From positions 806,001-870,000 of the forward strand of contig NW_026570238.1 of NCBI RefSeq assembly GCF_019649055.1: 64,000 bases of DNA, in the 5' to 3' direction. This DNA comes from Paramacrobiotus metropolitanus. Taxonomy: Eukaryota > Tardigrada > Eutardigrada > Parachela > Macrobiotidae. The translations under genes were made by a program, and so were the position numbers. The first letter of the stretch is position 1. Each line of letters starts with the position of its first letter. This document shows positions 1 to 11,458 of this stretch, in pieces. The notes below the pieces were generated by a model. It was not told where the DNA came from, made no database searches, and was given only the letters and a program-made list of their open reading frames with translations.

Positions 1-214
1 GCTTTAGGCTCTCATGACCTGGTTCGTCATTTTTTCATAAATCATTTCGTTGACAGAATTAGTTTACAGTAACACTATACTTGGAGCTGATAGTATGGTA
101 ATTTGCTCATGCTGCGGGGATGATAATTCGCACCTCTTAATGAAATTACTTGAGCTTCTTTATTATGAAGTTTCACGCAGTGATTTCATAACATCTTTTT
201 TATTTGGCGTTTAG

Positions 215-751
215 GTGGTAGAGTATAGTGAAATTCTTCCGGAAACCGCACAACGTCGCCTTTCCGATGGTTCTCTGATGTTTAATGCCGGCAACATTGC
301 CAACCATTTCTTCACAACCGACTTTCTGAACGATATCTGTCGGCAGCATGATGATGATTTGCCTTACCATATCGCGAAGAAAAAAATTCCTTACGTTGAC
401 TGCCATGGCGCAACCATTAAACCTGCTAAACCCAATGGAATCAAAATGGAAAAGTTTATCTTTGACGTGTTCCAGTTTGCCAACAGGTTCGCTGTATGGG
501 AACCAATTCGTAGTGATGAATTTGCCCCACTGAAGAATGCTGATGGAGCTTCGGACGATACTCCTACCACTGCACGTAACGCAGTGTTTGATCTGCATGC
601 ACGATTCATTTCCAGGGCAGGTGGAGAATTCATTCGCAATGAAGGCGAACAAGTGGTTTGTGAGATTTCTCCTTTGGTTTCATACGGTGGAGAAGGCCTG
701 GAAGAACGCGTGCGCGGCAAAACATTCGAAAGTCCATGTATCATTGACTGA
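215..751 (+). CDS. UAP1: UDP-N-acetylglucosamine pyrophosphorylase, 3' terminal exon (partial)
   Basis: UAP1 makes UDP-GlcNAc from GlcNAc-1-phosphate and UTP in the cytosol, feeding chitin, N-glycan and GPI synthesis. The exon opens after an acceptor (tttag at 210-214) with VVEYSE and carries family signatures: [31 protein letters not shown] and [13 protein letters not shown]. It ends with [15 protein letters not shown] and stop at 749-751. All upstream exons lie left of the window, so no start is present. The tail after GLEE is somewhat shorter than I expect from vertebrate UAP1. Bases 1-214 look like the preceding intron. Antisense frames over this region are shadows. Confidence 0.9.
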   Translation: MVEYSEILPETAQRRLSDGSLMFNAGNIANHFFTTDFLNDICRQHDDDLPYHIAKKKIPYVDCHGATIKPAKPNGIKMEKFIFDVFQFANRFAVWEPIRSDEFAPLKNADGASDDTPTTARNAVFDLHARFISRAGGEFIRNEGEQVVCEISPLVSYGGEGLEERVRGKTFESPCIID

Positions 752-1094
752 TTCCCTTTGTAATAATCATTGACGATACATGGATGATCTATCCATGTAT
801 CGATTTGTAATGATCGTGAATAATTCCCTTTGTAATGCAGATTAAATTTTATTTTTATTTAAGATTTAAAATTTTTATGCAGCTGAAATTTTGCGTTTTA
901 GACATTTCATAGCATTGTGTCCGACTGGTGACCTCTATAATCTTCTGATTTTTATACCGGTAGAAGGTCGAGTTTTGATAAATGAAAAGAACCTTTGTGG
1001 GTAGTTGTGTAAAAGCGAATGTGAGTTTCCCATTAGGTGATGTGAAAAGATTATTAATGAAACGAGATGAACGTGTGGTTTGTAAAGCATGACG

Positions 1095-3168
1095 CTATTT
1101 TTGCAACATTTCACAGTCGGACTGACAGGTACAAATGCTCAGGGAAGCGAATTCTCTACAATTAAGAACATCTAGTAGAAACTGTACATCCGGTCGATAT
1201 TGGCGTTTATGATAAGCTAAGTGCACCACAGCATTTAATCGTCGATGGTATTCAAGATCCTTTTTCGAAAGGCATGATGGCGAAACCCCGGAAGCTTCTA
1301 GCAAAATCTGGATAAGTTTGCCGAAACTCCAAATATCGCTGGCGCGTGAACAACAGTCTTGTCCAATCACAGCTTTGGGTTCGATCCAGTCCAGTTGTTT
1401 TATCCAGTCCGCATCGTTATTCTACCGATAAGCGCATACAACATGAAGTACCTAGCCACACCCATTTAGTAAACAAAAGCTAGAACTAAAAAAATTATAA
1501 TACTCCCAGTTAAACAGTTCTTATATGCCAGACTGGCATTGTTGGCTGTCTTCCCTGTATGTCTTCGCATTATAAATAGTCAAAAATCAATACCTGAATA
1601 TTACTGAGCCGCGGATACGCAAGTTGTTCTACGAGTACGCAGTTTTTCTCATACTTCGCATTTGCTGTCGCTTTAGTACTTAAAGGATAAACAGAAAACG
1701 TCGACCATTGGACATTATTATTTTGTTATTACCAAACTGTATATGTACGGACGATTTTTGCGGTTTGCTTTGCTAAAGTCGATCAGGACTATTTCACGGT
1801 TTGTCAGCATGACATTGCCGGCATGTAAGTCGCCATGCGCCCATCCGGCAGAATGTAATTTGACGAGGACTCGCAAAAGCAGAATGGCTGTTCTCAGGAT
1901 CCACGCTATTGTGGGCCGTATTAATCGCTTATCAAAAACCAAATTGTACAGGGACGGTGAAATACATTTACGGTCTGAAAAACACTAACCGTAACAGTTG
2001 GAAAAATGGCCATATTGTAAGCAGTGTGCTGCACTTTTGTGAATTTATCCAATGTAGTATGACTACCGTGCAAGGAGTAAAGGAGCATGAATGTAAATTT
2101 AGAATGAAGACCACTGCGGCGCGCTGCACAAAACTGACCTTTTCAGTCATCACGGGTTTGCCATGCGATTGCTTGCCACTTACTTTCATACAGAGGCATT
2201 ATTATTGCAGGATAAGGGAAATCTTTCGGAAAACATCGGAGACGTCGTGGTACAAACCACAACAACAATTTTGAGTTCAACAATTGTTCAAACTCCATCA
2301 TTACGGCGGCTTCGGCTTCGGCCAGTTTCAAACCTGACAACTAGGCAAAATTATTGCAGTCACTTTTGTATTAGCCATTTCGTTATGAAGTATAACAATG
2401 TGTAAGTAATTACCTTTTCCAAAGTTTTGAAAACATGCAATTAAGCAATCTGGTAGATACAATCCTAGTTTTTCGGAATATTATGGCATTGGCATACAAT
2501 TATGTATTAAAGGTATGAGCGGGCGCCTTGTACGCCAGTACAAGGCGAAATATGGCTCGGTTTTAAAATTTGAATGAACGAATAAATTCCTACTTATGCT
2601 TTGAAGTTGAACAGAACTTCGTTATAATTATGTGCTTGTATTCCATATAAAGCATGCTGTAGAATGCACTTGCGGAATAAACAATCAAAGTTATAGGTTC
2701 ATAAATGTTTTAGAAATTTTGATTCTAGATTTCGAAATAATGAAAAGAATATTTTAATTTCACACCTTCGTCTTGAGCATCGAAACATTTCACAGCAACG
2801 CGATGGACTTTTCCGTCCTTTGTCGTTATCTGCCATGCCGAGACCTGACAAAATATTAATTTTCTCTTACTTTAGAGCCAAAACACGTGAAAACACGTTT
2901 AATTAAGTAAAACATAAGCTATATAAGTCCTATAACTGGCGAAGCTTACTTCACCAAAACCGCCTCTACCGATAAAACTGTTGGTGAGCCTCGCCACACT
3001 GGTAATCTCGTGTTGACCATGAGCCAAGGTTTTGGCGGAAATGGCGGTTTTATGTTCTGCGATCAGAACATCATCGCTCTCCGAACTCCTAACAACGCAA
3101 CCAATTTCCACATCCGGTTCCTGAGCACGAATGCGGTCGAGAAAAGCTTTTCGCTTCTTTATATTCAA
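1095..3168 (-). CDS. Atypical eukaryotic protein kinase (5' end not found)
   Basis: Five exons in phase: 3168-2950, 2844-2766, 2333-2184, 1974-1733, 1421-1095 (339 codons). In order I see the glycine loop FIGRGGFGEV, the ATP lysine in VAVK, a C-helix region with acidic residues, a hinge MPLYE, the catalytic loop HGDLHAGNVML, the Mg loop DFS instead of DFG, a P+1 segment WIEPKAV and helix F ASDIWSFG. It is therefore a protein kinase fold with HRD changed to HGD and DFG changed to DFS; the catalytic Asp and ATP-binding Lys remain. Closest subfamily not recognised. The first exon starts at an acceptor (tttgcag) with no Met, so an upstream exon beyond 3168 is missing. The 430 bp intron at 2334-2765 holds nothing I recognise. 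Confidence 0.75.
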
Positions 3169-3478
3169 CTGCAAATTAAGAATTTTTTTAATTTTTTTAT
3201 TTTAAGAGTCTTAGAAGTTTTAGTAATTTTACAGTTTTAAGAGTTTTAAAGGTTTTAAAGGTTTTTAGGACTTGCACCACTTTGTATTTACAGTGGAATT
3301 TTTACAACTGATAGTCCAGTTTGATTTCTTCCGGTTTCCGATGTAGTAGTAATTTAGTACAGCCGTTTAACGGTATTAATGGATTTCGACGGACGGCACT
3401 ACTGTAGTCGCAAGATTACTACTTTTTTGTTTATACGCCTGTAAAGCGGCAAGCAGCTGCTGCGAAATTTTTTTAGGT
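3169..3478. other. Non-coding stretch 5' of the kinase exons
   Basis: AT-rich sequence with short direct reiterations of a gttttaaag-like unit around 3200-3265. It should hold the missing first exon or promoter of the kinase, but I could not identify either. Confidence 0.4.
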
Positions 3479-3487
3479 TATAATTAT

Positions 3488-4010
3488 GGTGACCACTCCG
3501 TACATACCCTTTCACACCCTTTCACTCCGTACACAACCTTTTGCACTCCCTTTCATTCCGTGCACAACCTATAAGGTTGTGCACGGAATGGGTATTGTAC
3601 TTGAATACTTGTAATCTATATTAGTACAGAAAAGCAAAACTACAAAAAAAATATTACTACGTTTTTGCAAGTTTTTGCAACATCATGGGACCGTTCCGAC
3701 GAAGACGTCCTGGTGTATGGCAGCGTCGACAAATAACTCACGTGGCAAGCGAAGATTGAACATACAAGTGTTACGGAGCAGATCTTGCGGAGATTAGGGT
3801 GAAAAACGTTGCTGTTCAAAATCCAAAAAACGGTCGAGATTGCACTTTTTTTATTCCAGAAATAACTCTGCTGTGAAAAAATTAAAAAAAATTAAAAGTT
3901 GTGTACGGAATGAAAGGAAGCGCAAAAAGGTTGTGCACGGAATGAAAGGGAGTGCAAAAGGTTGTGTACGGAGTAAAAGGGTGTGAAAGGGTGTGTACGG
4001 AGTGGTCACC
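3488..4010. mobile_element. 523 bp MITE with long terminal inverted repeats and 9 bp TSD
   Basis: The left end (3488-3569) and the reverse complement of the right end (3929-4010) agree over about 82 bp with two mismatches, starting GGTGACCACTCCGTACA. It is flanked by a perfect 9 bp direct repeat, TATAATTAT, at 3479-3487 and 4011-4019. Short units such as gttgtgcacggaatg recur inside both arms, including a perfect 17 bp-arm hairpin with 3 nt loop at 3554-3590. The interior (about 3600-3895) has no coding frame, so it is non-autonomous. A 9 bp duplication and long inverted repeats fit Mutator-like elements best; this family assignment is inference. Confidence 0.85.
3554..3590. repeat. Perfect 17 bp-arm hairpin inside the MITE left arm
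   Basis: Arms 3554-3570 (cattccgtgcacaacct) and 3574-3590 are exact reverse complements around the loop ata. The arm sequence is also present in the right terminal region near 3925-3945. Confidence 0.85.
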
Positions 4011-4366
4011 TATAATTATTGTATACTGCTGACTAATATAGATATGCATATCTATATGTATCTACCATGTAAATTCTAAATAGTTTTTATGACTGAAATT
4101 TTCAGTGGACAGTTGCATTCTCTGTACGTTACACCGTATTAATTTTATTTAAAAATTAAACCTCTGTTGAAAATATGCACAAAATGCTTTAAAGTACAGT
4201 CTCCAATTTACTTTTACAAAGCGATCAAGTTTTTTTACTATCCAATCAGTCAGCCTATTAACAAAGTCTTGGTTCTTATTATAATTTTTCGCCCAATTGT
4301 TTTACCTGGCGAGTGCTTTTGCCGGTGTACAAAACACTATGATGTCGCGGGGCGCTTCTACTTTTA

Positions 4367-4728
4367 ATGTGCAGACTTCGTGAGCATGTCCGTGTGCGGC
4401 GAATCGGAAGTGCCCGGATAGGTTTCCTGCGTTTGATGTAATTTTCCTTATTTCGCGACGAGCTGGAGCGGTATTTTCGTTTTGTACACCTGCTGCGGGA
4501 CGACAGACTGCAGGATGAGTCGTTTTCGGTAAAACTGCTGAATTCGCTGGGACCAGGCGAGGTCAGTCCTTCGCGGGAATATTTTGTTGGTTGGAAATTG
4601 AATCTTCGAGGCAGACGTCGAGGACCGGAGGACGTACAAACAGTGGAAAGGTCAGAATTTTCAGAGAGCGGCATGGACTCGCACAGTATTAGTGCGCAAA
4701 TGCGAATTAACTTAATAAGTTCAAATTA
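4367..4728 (+). other. Unassigned open frame with one in-frame stop or tiny intron
   Basis: From ATG 4367 one frame reads MCRLREHVRVRRIG and on to an in-frame TAA at 4439-4441. The same frame then stays open to TAA at about 4728, with amphipathic, non-low-complexity protein (DELERYFRFVHLLRDD, then SVKLLNSLGPGE). A roughly 45 nt intron removing the stop is possible but the splice signals are weak. The opposite strand also has an open Ser/Arg-rich frame (4279-4674). I recognise neither; one is a shadow of the other or both are chance. Confidence 0.2.
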
Positions 4729-5481
4729 AAGTACGAGTACGCGATATGTTCGAATGAGTATTAAAATAAAATTCAAAATTCTGAGAACGGTTTCACACTG
4801 AAGACCCCGGAATAAGTAACGTTTCGAATTCGATGTGAGGTAAGTATAGACGTTTTCACTGTTTCTATGGACCGCCGTGCTAGCCAGAGAACAGATGTTC
4901 GTACGTACATAGGTACGTATCTTTGGCTGCGCTATGGCGCTTTTGCACGTGTACTACTACAGCACTCTTTGTATCAAGTGATCCTATTAATTTAACTTAA
5001 GGCACAAGAGACGTACTACCTTGCAGAGGATGAAATAACTTAAACGAACATTTTCTCACATCAGTTCAATATTGATTGTTATTTCCATATTTCATATGTA
5101 TTGAGACAAACTTTCTTAATACCTATCCGGTTTGAAAAAAAGCCGTAAGGCTATCTGTGAGAAACCGAAATTTGACATTATTAATGAACTGATTAATTAC
5201 TTGATGAATGAATTGCATGAACATTTTTTTATAGTGTCTTTCCTCTATACAGCAGTCGCATTAATTATACTACACAGCTCACGAACTTTTTTGTACTGTT
5301 GTTTTAAGCGGTATTGTGGCTACGTTACAAGTAATGAGCAAATTTAAGGATTCTACAAAGAGGACTCATGGTAGCATTGTACACTATGATTTCTTGTATC
5401 GTATAATCTGCATATGCACCCATCGTACACTCTAATTACTAACTTCATGCCAACAAATAGCAAAAAATTTGTGGTGAAAGG
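4729..5481. other. Intergenic, nothing recognised
   Basis: AT-rich spacer without splice-consistent coding frames. It contains the 3' flank of the minus-strand serpin gene, whose stop codon is at 5482-5484. Confidence 0.4.
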
Positions 5482-7065
5482 TTATTTAGGAGCGCTTTTT
5501 GTTGGGGCCAGCGAAGGGAATTTTCCGCCACTCAGCTGCCGACTGAAGAAATTCCGAATAGTTTCCGACGTTTTCGACGCGGAACTACTGCGCGTTGCAC
5601 TGCTACTGACGCTTGGCGCACTCGGAAAATCGGCCACCCGTCCAACAAATAAAATCAATCCAGACAAATTGTGCCGCACACTGAATATAAATGGGTGGTC
5701 AGCGTGAAACTGCACAATCTCGCTAATAGATGACACTCGATTATGTCGAATATCGTTGCTTGATTCAGGGACTTCACTTTTTTCCGAAGGCTTACGTGAA
5801 AAAGAATCGGCGGATGATCCAAACTCGTTGACCTCTGCAAAAATTACGTGCACTTTTATACATACCAAAAAGTAATGAAGTAATAACTTTCGGATGCGAG
5901 TGTTCTAAATAATGAATAGCGGCAAATCTAATACATACATTATACGAAATACAAAACTTGTATGCTTTGGTAAACATTGCGATAAAGGTGAATTTATACC
6001 CATTGAACATTTGTGAAATGCTCCGATCAGAGAAAACCCGGAATTGTCCATTACGCTGGAACCGGTGGCTGCCGATGATACGCCTTCCAGCGCAGCCATC
6101 ATACCAATTCGCTGAAAAATATCCTTCAGATCCAATGTATTATCAACCTTAAATCTGGGCATTTTGAAGTTAACTTTTCGTAATTTCTTCTTAACAGCTA
6201 TTCTTGCGAAGGTATCCGACTCAAAGTTCCTGAGCATTTCTTTGATGGTCCGGCGGCGTCCACGGTACGGTGTTGGACACATCAGACACAGTGATGCTTC
6301 GTTGTTCGCATATGGGAGTTCAATATATTTAACCCGGTGTACCGTATCCTCCGAATATACCAGATGTTTAATTCCCTGCATCATTGGCACCGCGAGCTGT
6401 TTCCCGTGGACATTGGTGAAGATACCTTCGGTTACGTCACTAAACATGAACGACTCATTCCACCGCGCCCGCATAAAGGTCACGTTCAGAAGAAACATTC
6501 TTGTCAAGTCGTCATCCACATCCTGCAAATCAATGGGGGCTAATAATTCAGCAAATTCCCCATCAGTGTTTTTCTTCACCCATTGATTGATGTTTTTTCT
6601 CAGCTCGTCCAGCGTGGTGCCGTCTTTGATGTCTTCCATTTCGGCTATATCATTGTTGAAAACGTGTTTGGCGTTATTGTAGAGTTCACTGCGGATCGCG
6701 TTACCGACACGGAAAAATACTTTACTGGCCAGTACAACTTGGAAGGCACTCTGCTTTGACTGATCATCCAGCGGAAAGTGTTGATCCGGACGCTTGGTAA
6801 TGTGGGCGACTGCTTGCCGGAAAGCAATCATAATTAGCTGTGGTGTGCAGCGGTTTTCGAAGAGCCGTTCAAAACGCATGATCCTTTTCAGTCGGTCGGC
6901 TGTGGTCCCCTCCGATCCAACATAAATCAGTGCAGCGGCTGCTGCTGCTGAAAACGCTCCCACAACAAAATTCTTGTCATCTTGCCCTCTTTCGTGCAAT
7001 AAATCCGAAGCGGCTGTGAACATATCAAAACTCAGTCGTTCCACAGGTGGACGAAGTTGGTCCAT
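5482..7065 (-). CDS. Serpin, intracellular type, with long reactive loop and C-terminal extension
   Basis: Two exons, 7065-6000 and 5834-5482, give 472 residues, against about 380-420 usual. No signal peptide: the start MDQLRPPVERLSFDMF enters helix A directly, with an in-frame stop upstream. Serpin signatures are NVTFMRARWNESF (breach/shutter), YIELPYANNEASL (s3C-s1B), KVNFKMPRFKVD, and in exon 2 EVNEFG then FHADHPFIFSVRHN and ILFVGRV. The hinge after the conserved Gly reads SSADSF rather than a small-residue Ala run. The loop from that Gly to FHADHPF spans about 37 residues, clearly longer than typical. About 50 Ser-rich residues follow the usual end of the fold. Protease inhibition by loop insertion is family knowledge; with this hinge, inhibitory activity is doubtful. 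Confidence 0.88.
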
Positions 7066-7578
7066 GGTTTAAGTGTATATTAATTGATCCAAAACAAACA
7101 CCTATATTATTTCCACTTCCTGCAGTTTAAGATGGAACCAGAAAGCCGTAATCTTGCATACTTGTACACACAGTTTATTGGAACATGCACTGGTGGGACC
7201 CGATCATAATAATCGCGAAATTCGGTACAATCATAAATGTCTGCGTCCATCGCTCACATCCATGTGATTTTATGAAATTAGCCGAAAGCTTCTTTCAACC
7301 GGTGTATTCGTTACTACAGTAGCCTTCGGGCCATCGCAAAAAGAAAACAACCGCGTAATAAGTACACGCATGTCAATCTTATCCATAACTCACAAATTTC
7401 ACAGAAGGGTATTAATAAATATCTATTTGTTCTTAGTATTCGACTTGTTCATAATTAGTAACTCATAGAGATAAAATTATCGGTTTTTATTAAATTTTGT
7501 GGGAGTCGTGACCGTCTGACGTAAGCGCTCTCCTGAGACAACAAGACAATTAACATTATTCGATAAAACGTCATGTCC
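7066..7578. other. Intergenic between serpin start and C-type lectin stop
   Basis: About 510 bp that should carry the serpin promoter and the 3' UTR of the upstream lectin gene. I see no additional gene. Confidence 0.4.
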
Positions 7579-8408
7579 TTATTCCACAATGGTAAAAAAT
7601 GCACTATCCGCTGATTGTCTTTGAGGAGTAAAAGGGCTTCTCGCACTGCGCGTATCAGTTTGCTGATTAGAAGACAGCATGGTCTGACAGACGAACTGGT
7701 TGTCGATGTGCAGGGTACAAGGTCCATCATTCCACTGGCCAATGTCCAGGAGCTCCACGCATTCATCACTAAATCCAATTAAATTTGGCCGGCCAGCCGC
7801 TGAAATTAATATTAAGGAAATTAGCTAAACGGTATAATTTGGAAACACGATAGAAGACAGCGTATTTTACGTCATGTCATTCTAAAAAATTCAGCAGCGT
7901 ACGAACCCCAATTTGTATAAGACGCTATTCGTCCCGTGGTGGCATATGATGTCTCGCGCCGTCGTGGACTGTACCGCAACCCAATCCACCATCCCCGACT
8001 AGGCGATGAGCGGTGCGCATTTTCCTGAACCGATTTAATCACTACAACATTCACCCTGGTGTGCAGCGTTCGTCAAATTTAATCCACGGAAATTAATGAA
8101 ACCTCATTACAGAAATGCTGCTGATTATCATACAGCGGAAGGTTACGAAGTAACGATACTTTTGCAGCAAACTGCTTACACAAGGACATAAGTTCCTTTT
8201 GTTCTGCAGGATTTCCGATTTCGGCCAGGTCCAGCCCCAGATCACGGCACGTTGACTGTGCAGTTGACCAACTCCTTGTGCCGCTACAACAAATGTGTTC
8301 GTTGAAAACATTGATCTGGATCTAGCTGGTCTTAAAAGTACTAGCTGGTATCATTTGCAGCGACGTTACTGCCACGGACAAAGCGGCATAAATTTTGTCA
8401 ACGGCCAT
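7579..8408 (-). CDS. C-type lectin domain protein
   Basis: Exons 8408-8160, 8024-7907 and 7799-7579. The CTLD reads HICCSGTRSWSTAQSTCRDL, then GWWIGLRY, YTNWAAGRPN, DECVELL and QWNDGPC, so the WND calcium motif is present. The other sugar-contact triplet is RPN rather than EPN (mannose) or QPD (galactose). A weak signal-like start MAVDKIYAALSVAV is in frame, but a TAG at 8324-8322 separates it from the CTLD. Either a 54 nt intron (8369-8316, gtaacg...ccag) removes it, keeping frame, or the annotated start is wrong, or the gene is damaged. A tail of about 35 residues follows the domain. The ATG lies 32 bp downstream of the LRR gene stop on the same strand. Confidence 0.8.
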
Positions 8409-8440
8409 GTGCCCTTTCTTGAAAAATGTTCTGAAAACTT

Positions 8441-10835
8441 TTACCCTGCAGAGAAAATGTAGCATTTCGTTGCTGAACATTCCACCCCAGCATCGGGCAG
8501 GCTTCTCCGCACTCTATCCGTCAGATCATAGATTTGCCGTTGAACTCCGGTATCTCGTGTTGAATTCGATCCGGCTGTTAATCTTTCGCTGGGATCGCCG
8601 ACTTGAAAGGTCACGAAGCCACCGCCACTGTTCGGGTGAGAACTGCCTGTGCCACCTGGCTGATCCGACTGCCCAAGATCGCGCAGATTAAGCTCGTTAA
8701 CCGGTAAACCGGCTAACACCCGCGGCTGACTACAAGACGGACACGGCCGCCGGCGACCATCTCGCTGGTCAGCATTGCAGACCTTGCGCGCGCCTTCAGC
8801 CGTCTGCACCCAACTGACGAAGTCGGTAACAGAACGGTCGCATAGTATTGGATTGTTTGAGAGCGTAACTGCTTGCAGAGATGGTGATCTCCAAAAGGTA
8901 ACCACAGAAGACGAGACAGTGGTAATTTGATTATCGTCCAAAAGCAAATTGGTTAGTCCTCTAATGCTAAGAGTTTCTAAAAAAATGGTGCATGTAATTA
9001 TTAAAAATACGCACAGTCGCTAACACCTACTGGAACTACTCGTAGTACAGCTGGTGTTGTTAATATTGCGGTTTTTAGGCACGTTACTGATACTAGTACA
9101 ATTTAACCACCTTAAACAGCACAATAAGGACACAATAATTCTCTAATCAAGTTATGAGTTTTGAAAGGAGATGAAAAATCGTCATTGTATCCGGTTTACC
9201 CTGTGGTACCGAGCTAAACTGGTTGCCGCTTAAATCCAAGTACTGTAGCCGACCGGACCGAGACAATATACCAACTGGCAAATCCCGAAGAAGGTTACCG
9301 GCTAGATCTAGTGTTTCTAAATTGTGCAGGTTGTCAAAGGCAGTGGGGGATAATGACTGAATCTTGTTGGAACTTAATCCAAGGAATCTCAAACGGACCA
9401 ATCGTTGGAACTCTCCGGACTCGATGGACCGAAGAAAGTTGGAAGAAAGCTCAAGCGATTCCAATCCAGAAAGAATATCCAAAGATAAGCCTCGCAGTGA
9501 AGAGATCTCGTTTTCTGGAAATATCATGCGGATGCTTGCATCTTTTCATTTAATTTTAATATTATTATCAATCAAATCATCATTTTCTTAAAATCAATTT
9601 CGTCTTACATAAAATAGTTTCATTTTCAACTGAATGCAATCCTACGACCGTTTCTACGTAGGGTTTTTCAGTTGCATACTTAAACTTAAAGGAAGTAATT
9701 ACTTGGAGTAATATGTCAGAACTTGGAAAACTCTAACAGAACTACACGGAAAGCCAGAAATAAGAGTACTCGTTCGATAAGTTCTGTGAATGGTGACAAC
9801 GATTAATAGTCATAGTAAAATTAGTTTACTGGTGAGTTGCAATCTGCAACAACACATTACAGTTTAACTATTTACTGGGAACACTACTTCCCGTAGCGAC
9901 AATAATTTCATGAGGTATTTCCAGCCACATTGTAATCCCCTTTTAACTCCCACAGGCCCTGTTCAGTTATACAGTACATAACCTTAGTTGAATAAATAAT
10001 CATTCAAATTTAACTTGGAAAAATAATGATATATAGTACTGTTTGTTTTAATTAGCCGTGATGCACCTGGCTGTGTTATAATTTATATATTATTGGTAAT
10101 TTAATGCATGAAAATTCCGTCAGTAATTAGAAGCCAAAATTTAAATTTACATGTAAAAGCATTATCAGAATCGAAGTCGCAGTTAGGATACAAATTTATG
10201 TCCAGTTTATGCACGTTATTGGACACAAAAACTTGCTCAAATCCCGTTTCGTATATTGGTTATGTACTATTCACTTGGAGTTGCTGTAGTATATGCGGCG
10301 ATGATACATTCACAAATTATTTAAGTCAGTTAGCAAAGCAAGTATGTATTCATTCACTTATGGCTTCAAAAAGGGCAATAATTTGTATACAAATAATTTA
10401 CTACATAAAATAGAAATTTTAAAAGACGCGGATAAATTCGATGAGATCGATGAACTTACGAGATACATCCAAGGCCCTCAGTTTTGATAACTGCCGTGCT
10501 GTATTAGAAGGAATGTTAGTAATTCCATTATTCCGTATAATTAATCTTTCTAAAAATGGAAAATCCAAGAATACATCGGGTAATGAAGGGCCGAATGTGT
10601 CAATTCTACCGCGTTGTCGGGGTAAAATTTCTAAAAAATGTATATCAGAATCGATATCATGAAAATTTATAACAATTCCACTGTCCGTAACTTCACAGCG
10701 AACACGTTTGTACTGCGATTCGAAATCACATCGACAACCCAATGGACACTCATGATGCCCTTGACCAGTGACCACATGCTGCAGCACCGGGAAAACAGAG
10801 AGCAATGTTGTGATTATGATGCAATCAGCACGCAT
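8441..10835 (-). CDS. Secreted leucine-rich-repeat protein
   Basis: Exons 10835-10460, 9514-9200 and 8976-8441 join in phase to 408 residues. A signal peptide (MRADCIIITTLLSVFPVLQ) is followed by an LRRNT-like cysteine cluster (CPLGCRCDF). About seven LRRs follow, for example LESLELSSNFLRSIESGEF, LRFLGLSSNKIQSLSPTAF and LETLDLAGNLLRDLPVGIL. An LRRCT-like end contains NNPILCDRSVTDFVSWVQ and further cysteines, then a Gly/Ser-rich tail. No transmembrane segment is seen, so a secreted binding protein is likely; ligand unknown. The first intron (9515-10459) contains only chance frames. A donor-like sequence overlaps the stop codon (gcagggtaaaag), but I found no in-frame way to splice it into the adjacent lectin. 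Confidence 0.85.
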
Positions 10836-11458
10836 GGCTGTGTTTATGGATGTTTACAACACTCGCATGATATTACGCGGTAATACAAAGCATGATCCAT
10901 CGAGAATGCTGCGTCGTTTCATTTTTTGCCGCACTCTATCTACGTTCAACTTGTAGTAGATGTGTTCACTTATGAAGAGAAAAATGATCCGAGTTTGTTC
11001 GGTGAAAATCGCACGATGCGAACGGAAATTTACAAGAACCAGGAAGCCCAATCGCCAGAAAGCCGGTTTGAAATGTGTAATCAGCGGTAATACAGTGCAG
11101 CCGAGCAGTGTATAACCTTGCGGCCAATTGTTCACGCGCATGGCATGGCAAACAGAGTGCAAAAAGAATAGGATTTGTAATGTATTGAGGGCGCAGTTTG
11201 TGCAATTTTAAACTGACACTATTTATTCTCTGTGTGTAAATTGAGCATTAGATTTGATAAATAATAAAGAAGCCGTTTGGCAATCTTGTTGGAAGATAAC
11301 ACTTAACTTTCCAGCCAGGTAGTAGATAAAATAATTAGTTTGTAGCACTTCGCAAATTCGAAAATTATAATTTCCCAGTATTTTAAAAGTTAATGGAGTA
11401 GTCGAGTTTGTCAGCAAGAAATTTCGTTCTGCAAGGCCATTACTCACAGCCACAGGCA
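10836..11458. other. Intergenic, LRR gene promoter and prominin 3' flank
   Basis: About 620 bp with no supportable gene. Minus-strand frames here are short and lack splice-consistent partners. Confidence 0.4.

Noticed and set aside
200-652. Minus-strand frame of 150 codons opposite the UAP1 exon
   Set aside because: The plus strand has clear UAP1 signatures over the same bases; this is an antisense shadow.
4279-4674. Minus-strand Ser/Arg-rich frame resembling an SR protein
   Set aside because: No regular RS repeats, no homology, and it is opposite a more protein-like plus-strand frame.
8408-8441. LRR and C-type lectin as a single fused protein
   Set aside because: I tested the donor-like site at the LRR stop against nearby acceptors and found no combination that keeps the lectin frame without a stop.
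10108-10413. Plus-strand 101-codon frame
   Set aside because: Lies within intron 1 of the minus-strand LRR gene, AT-rich and without family resemblance.
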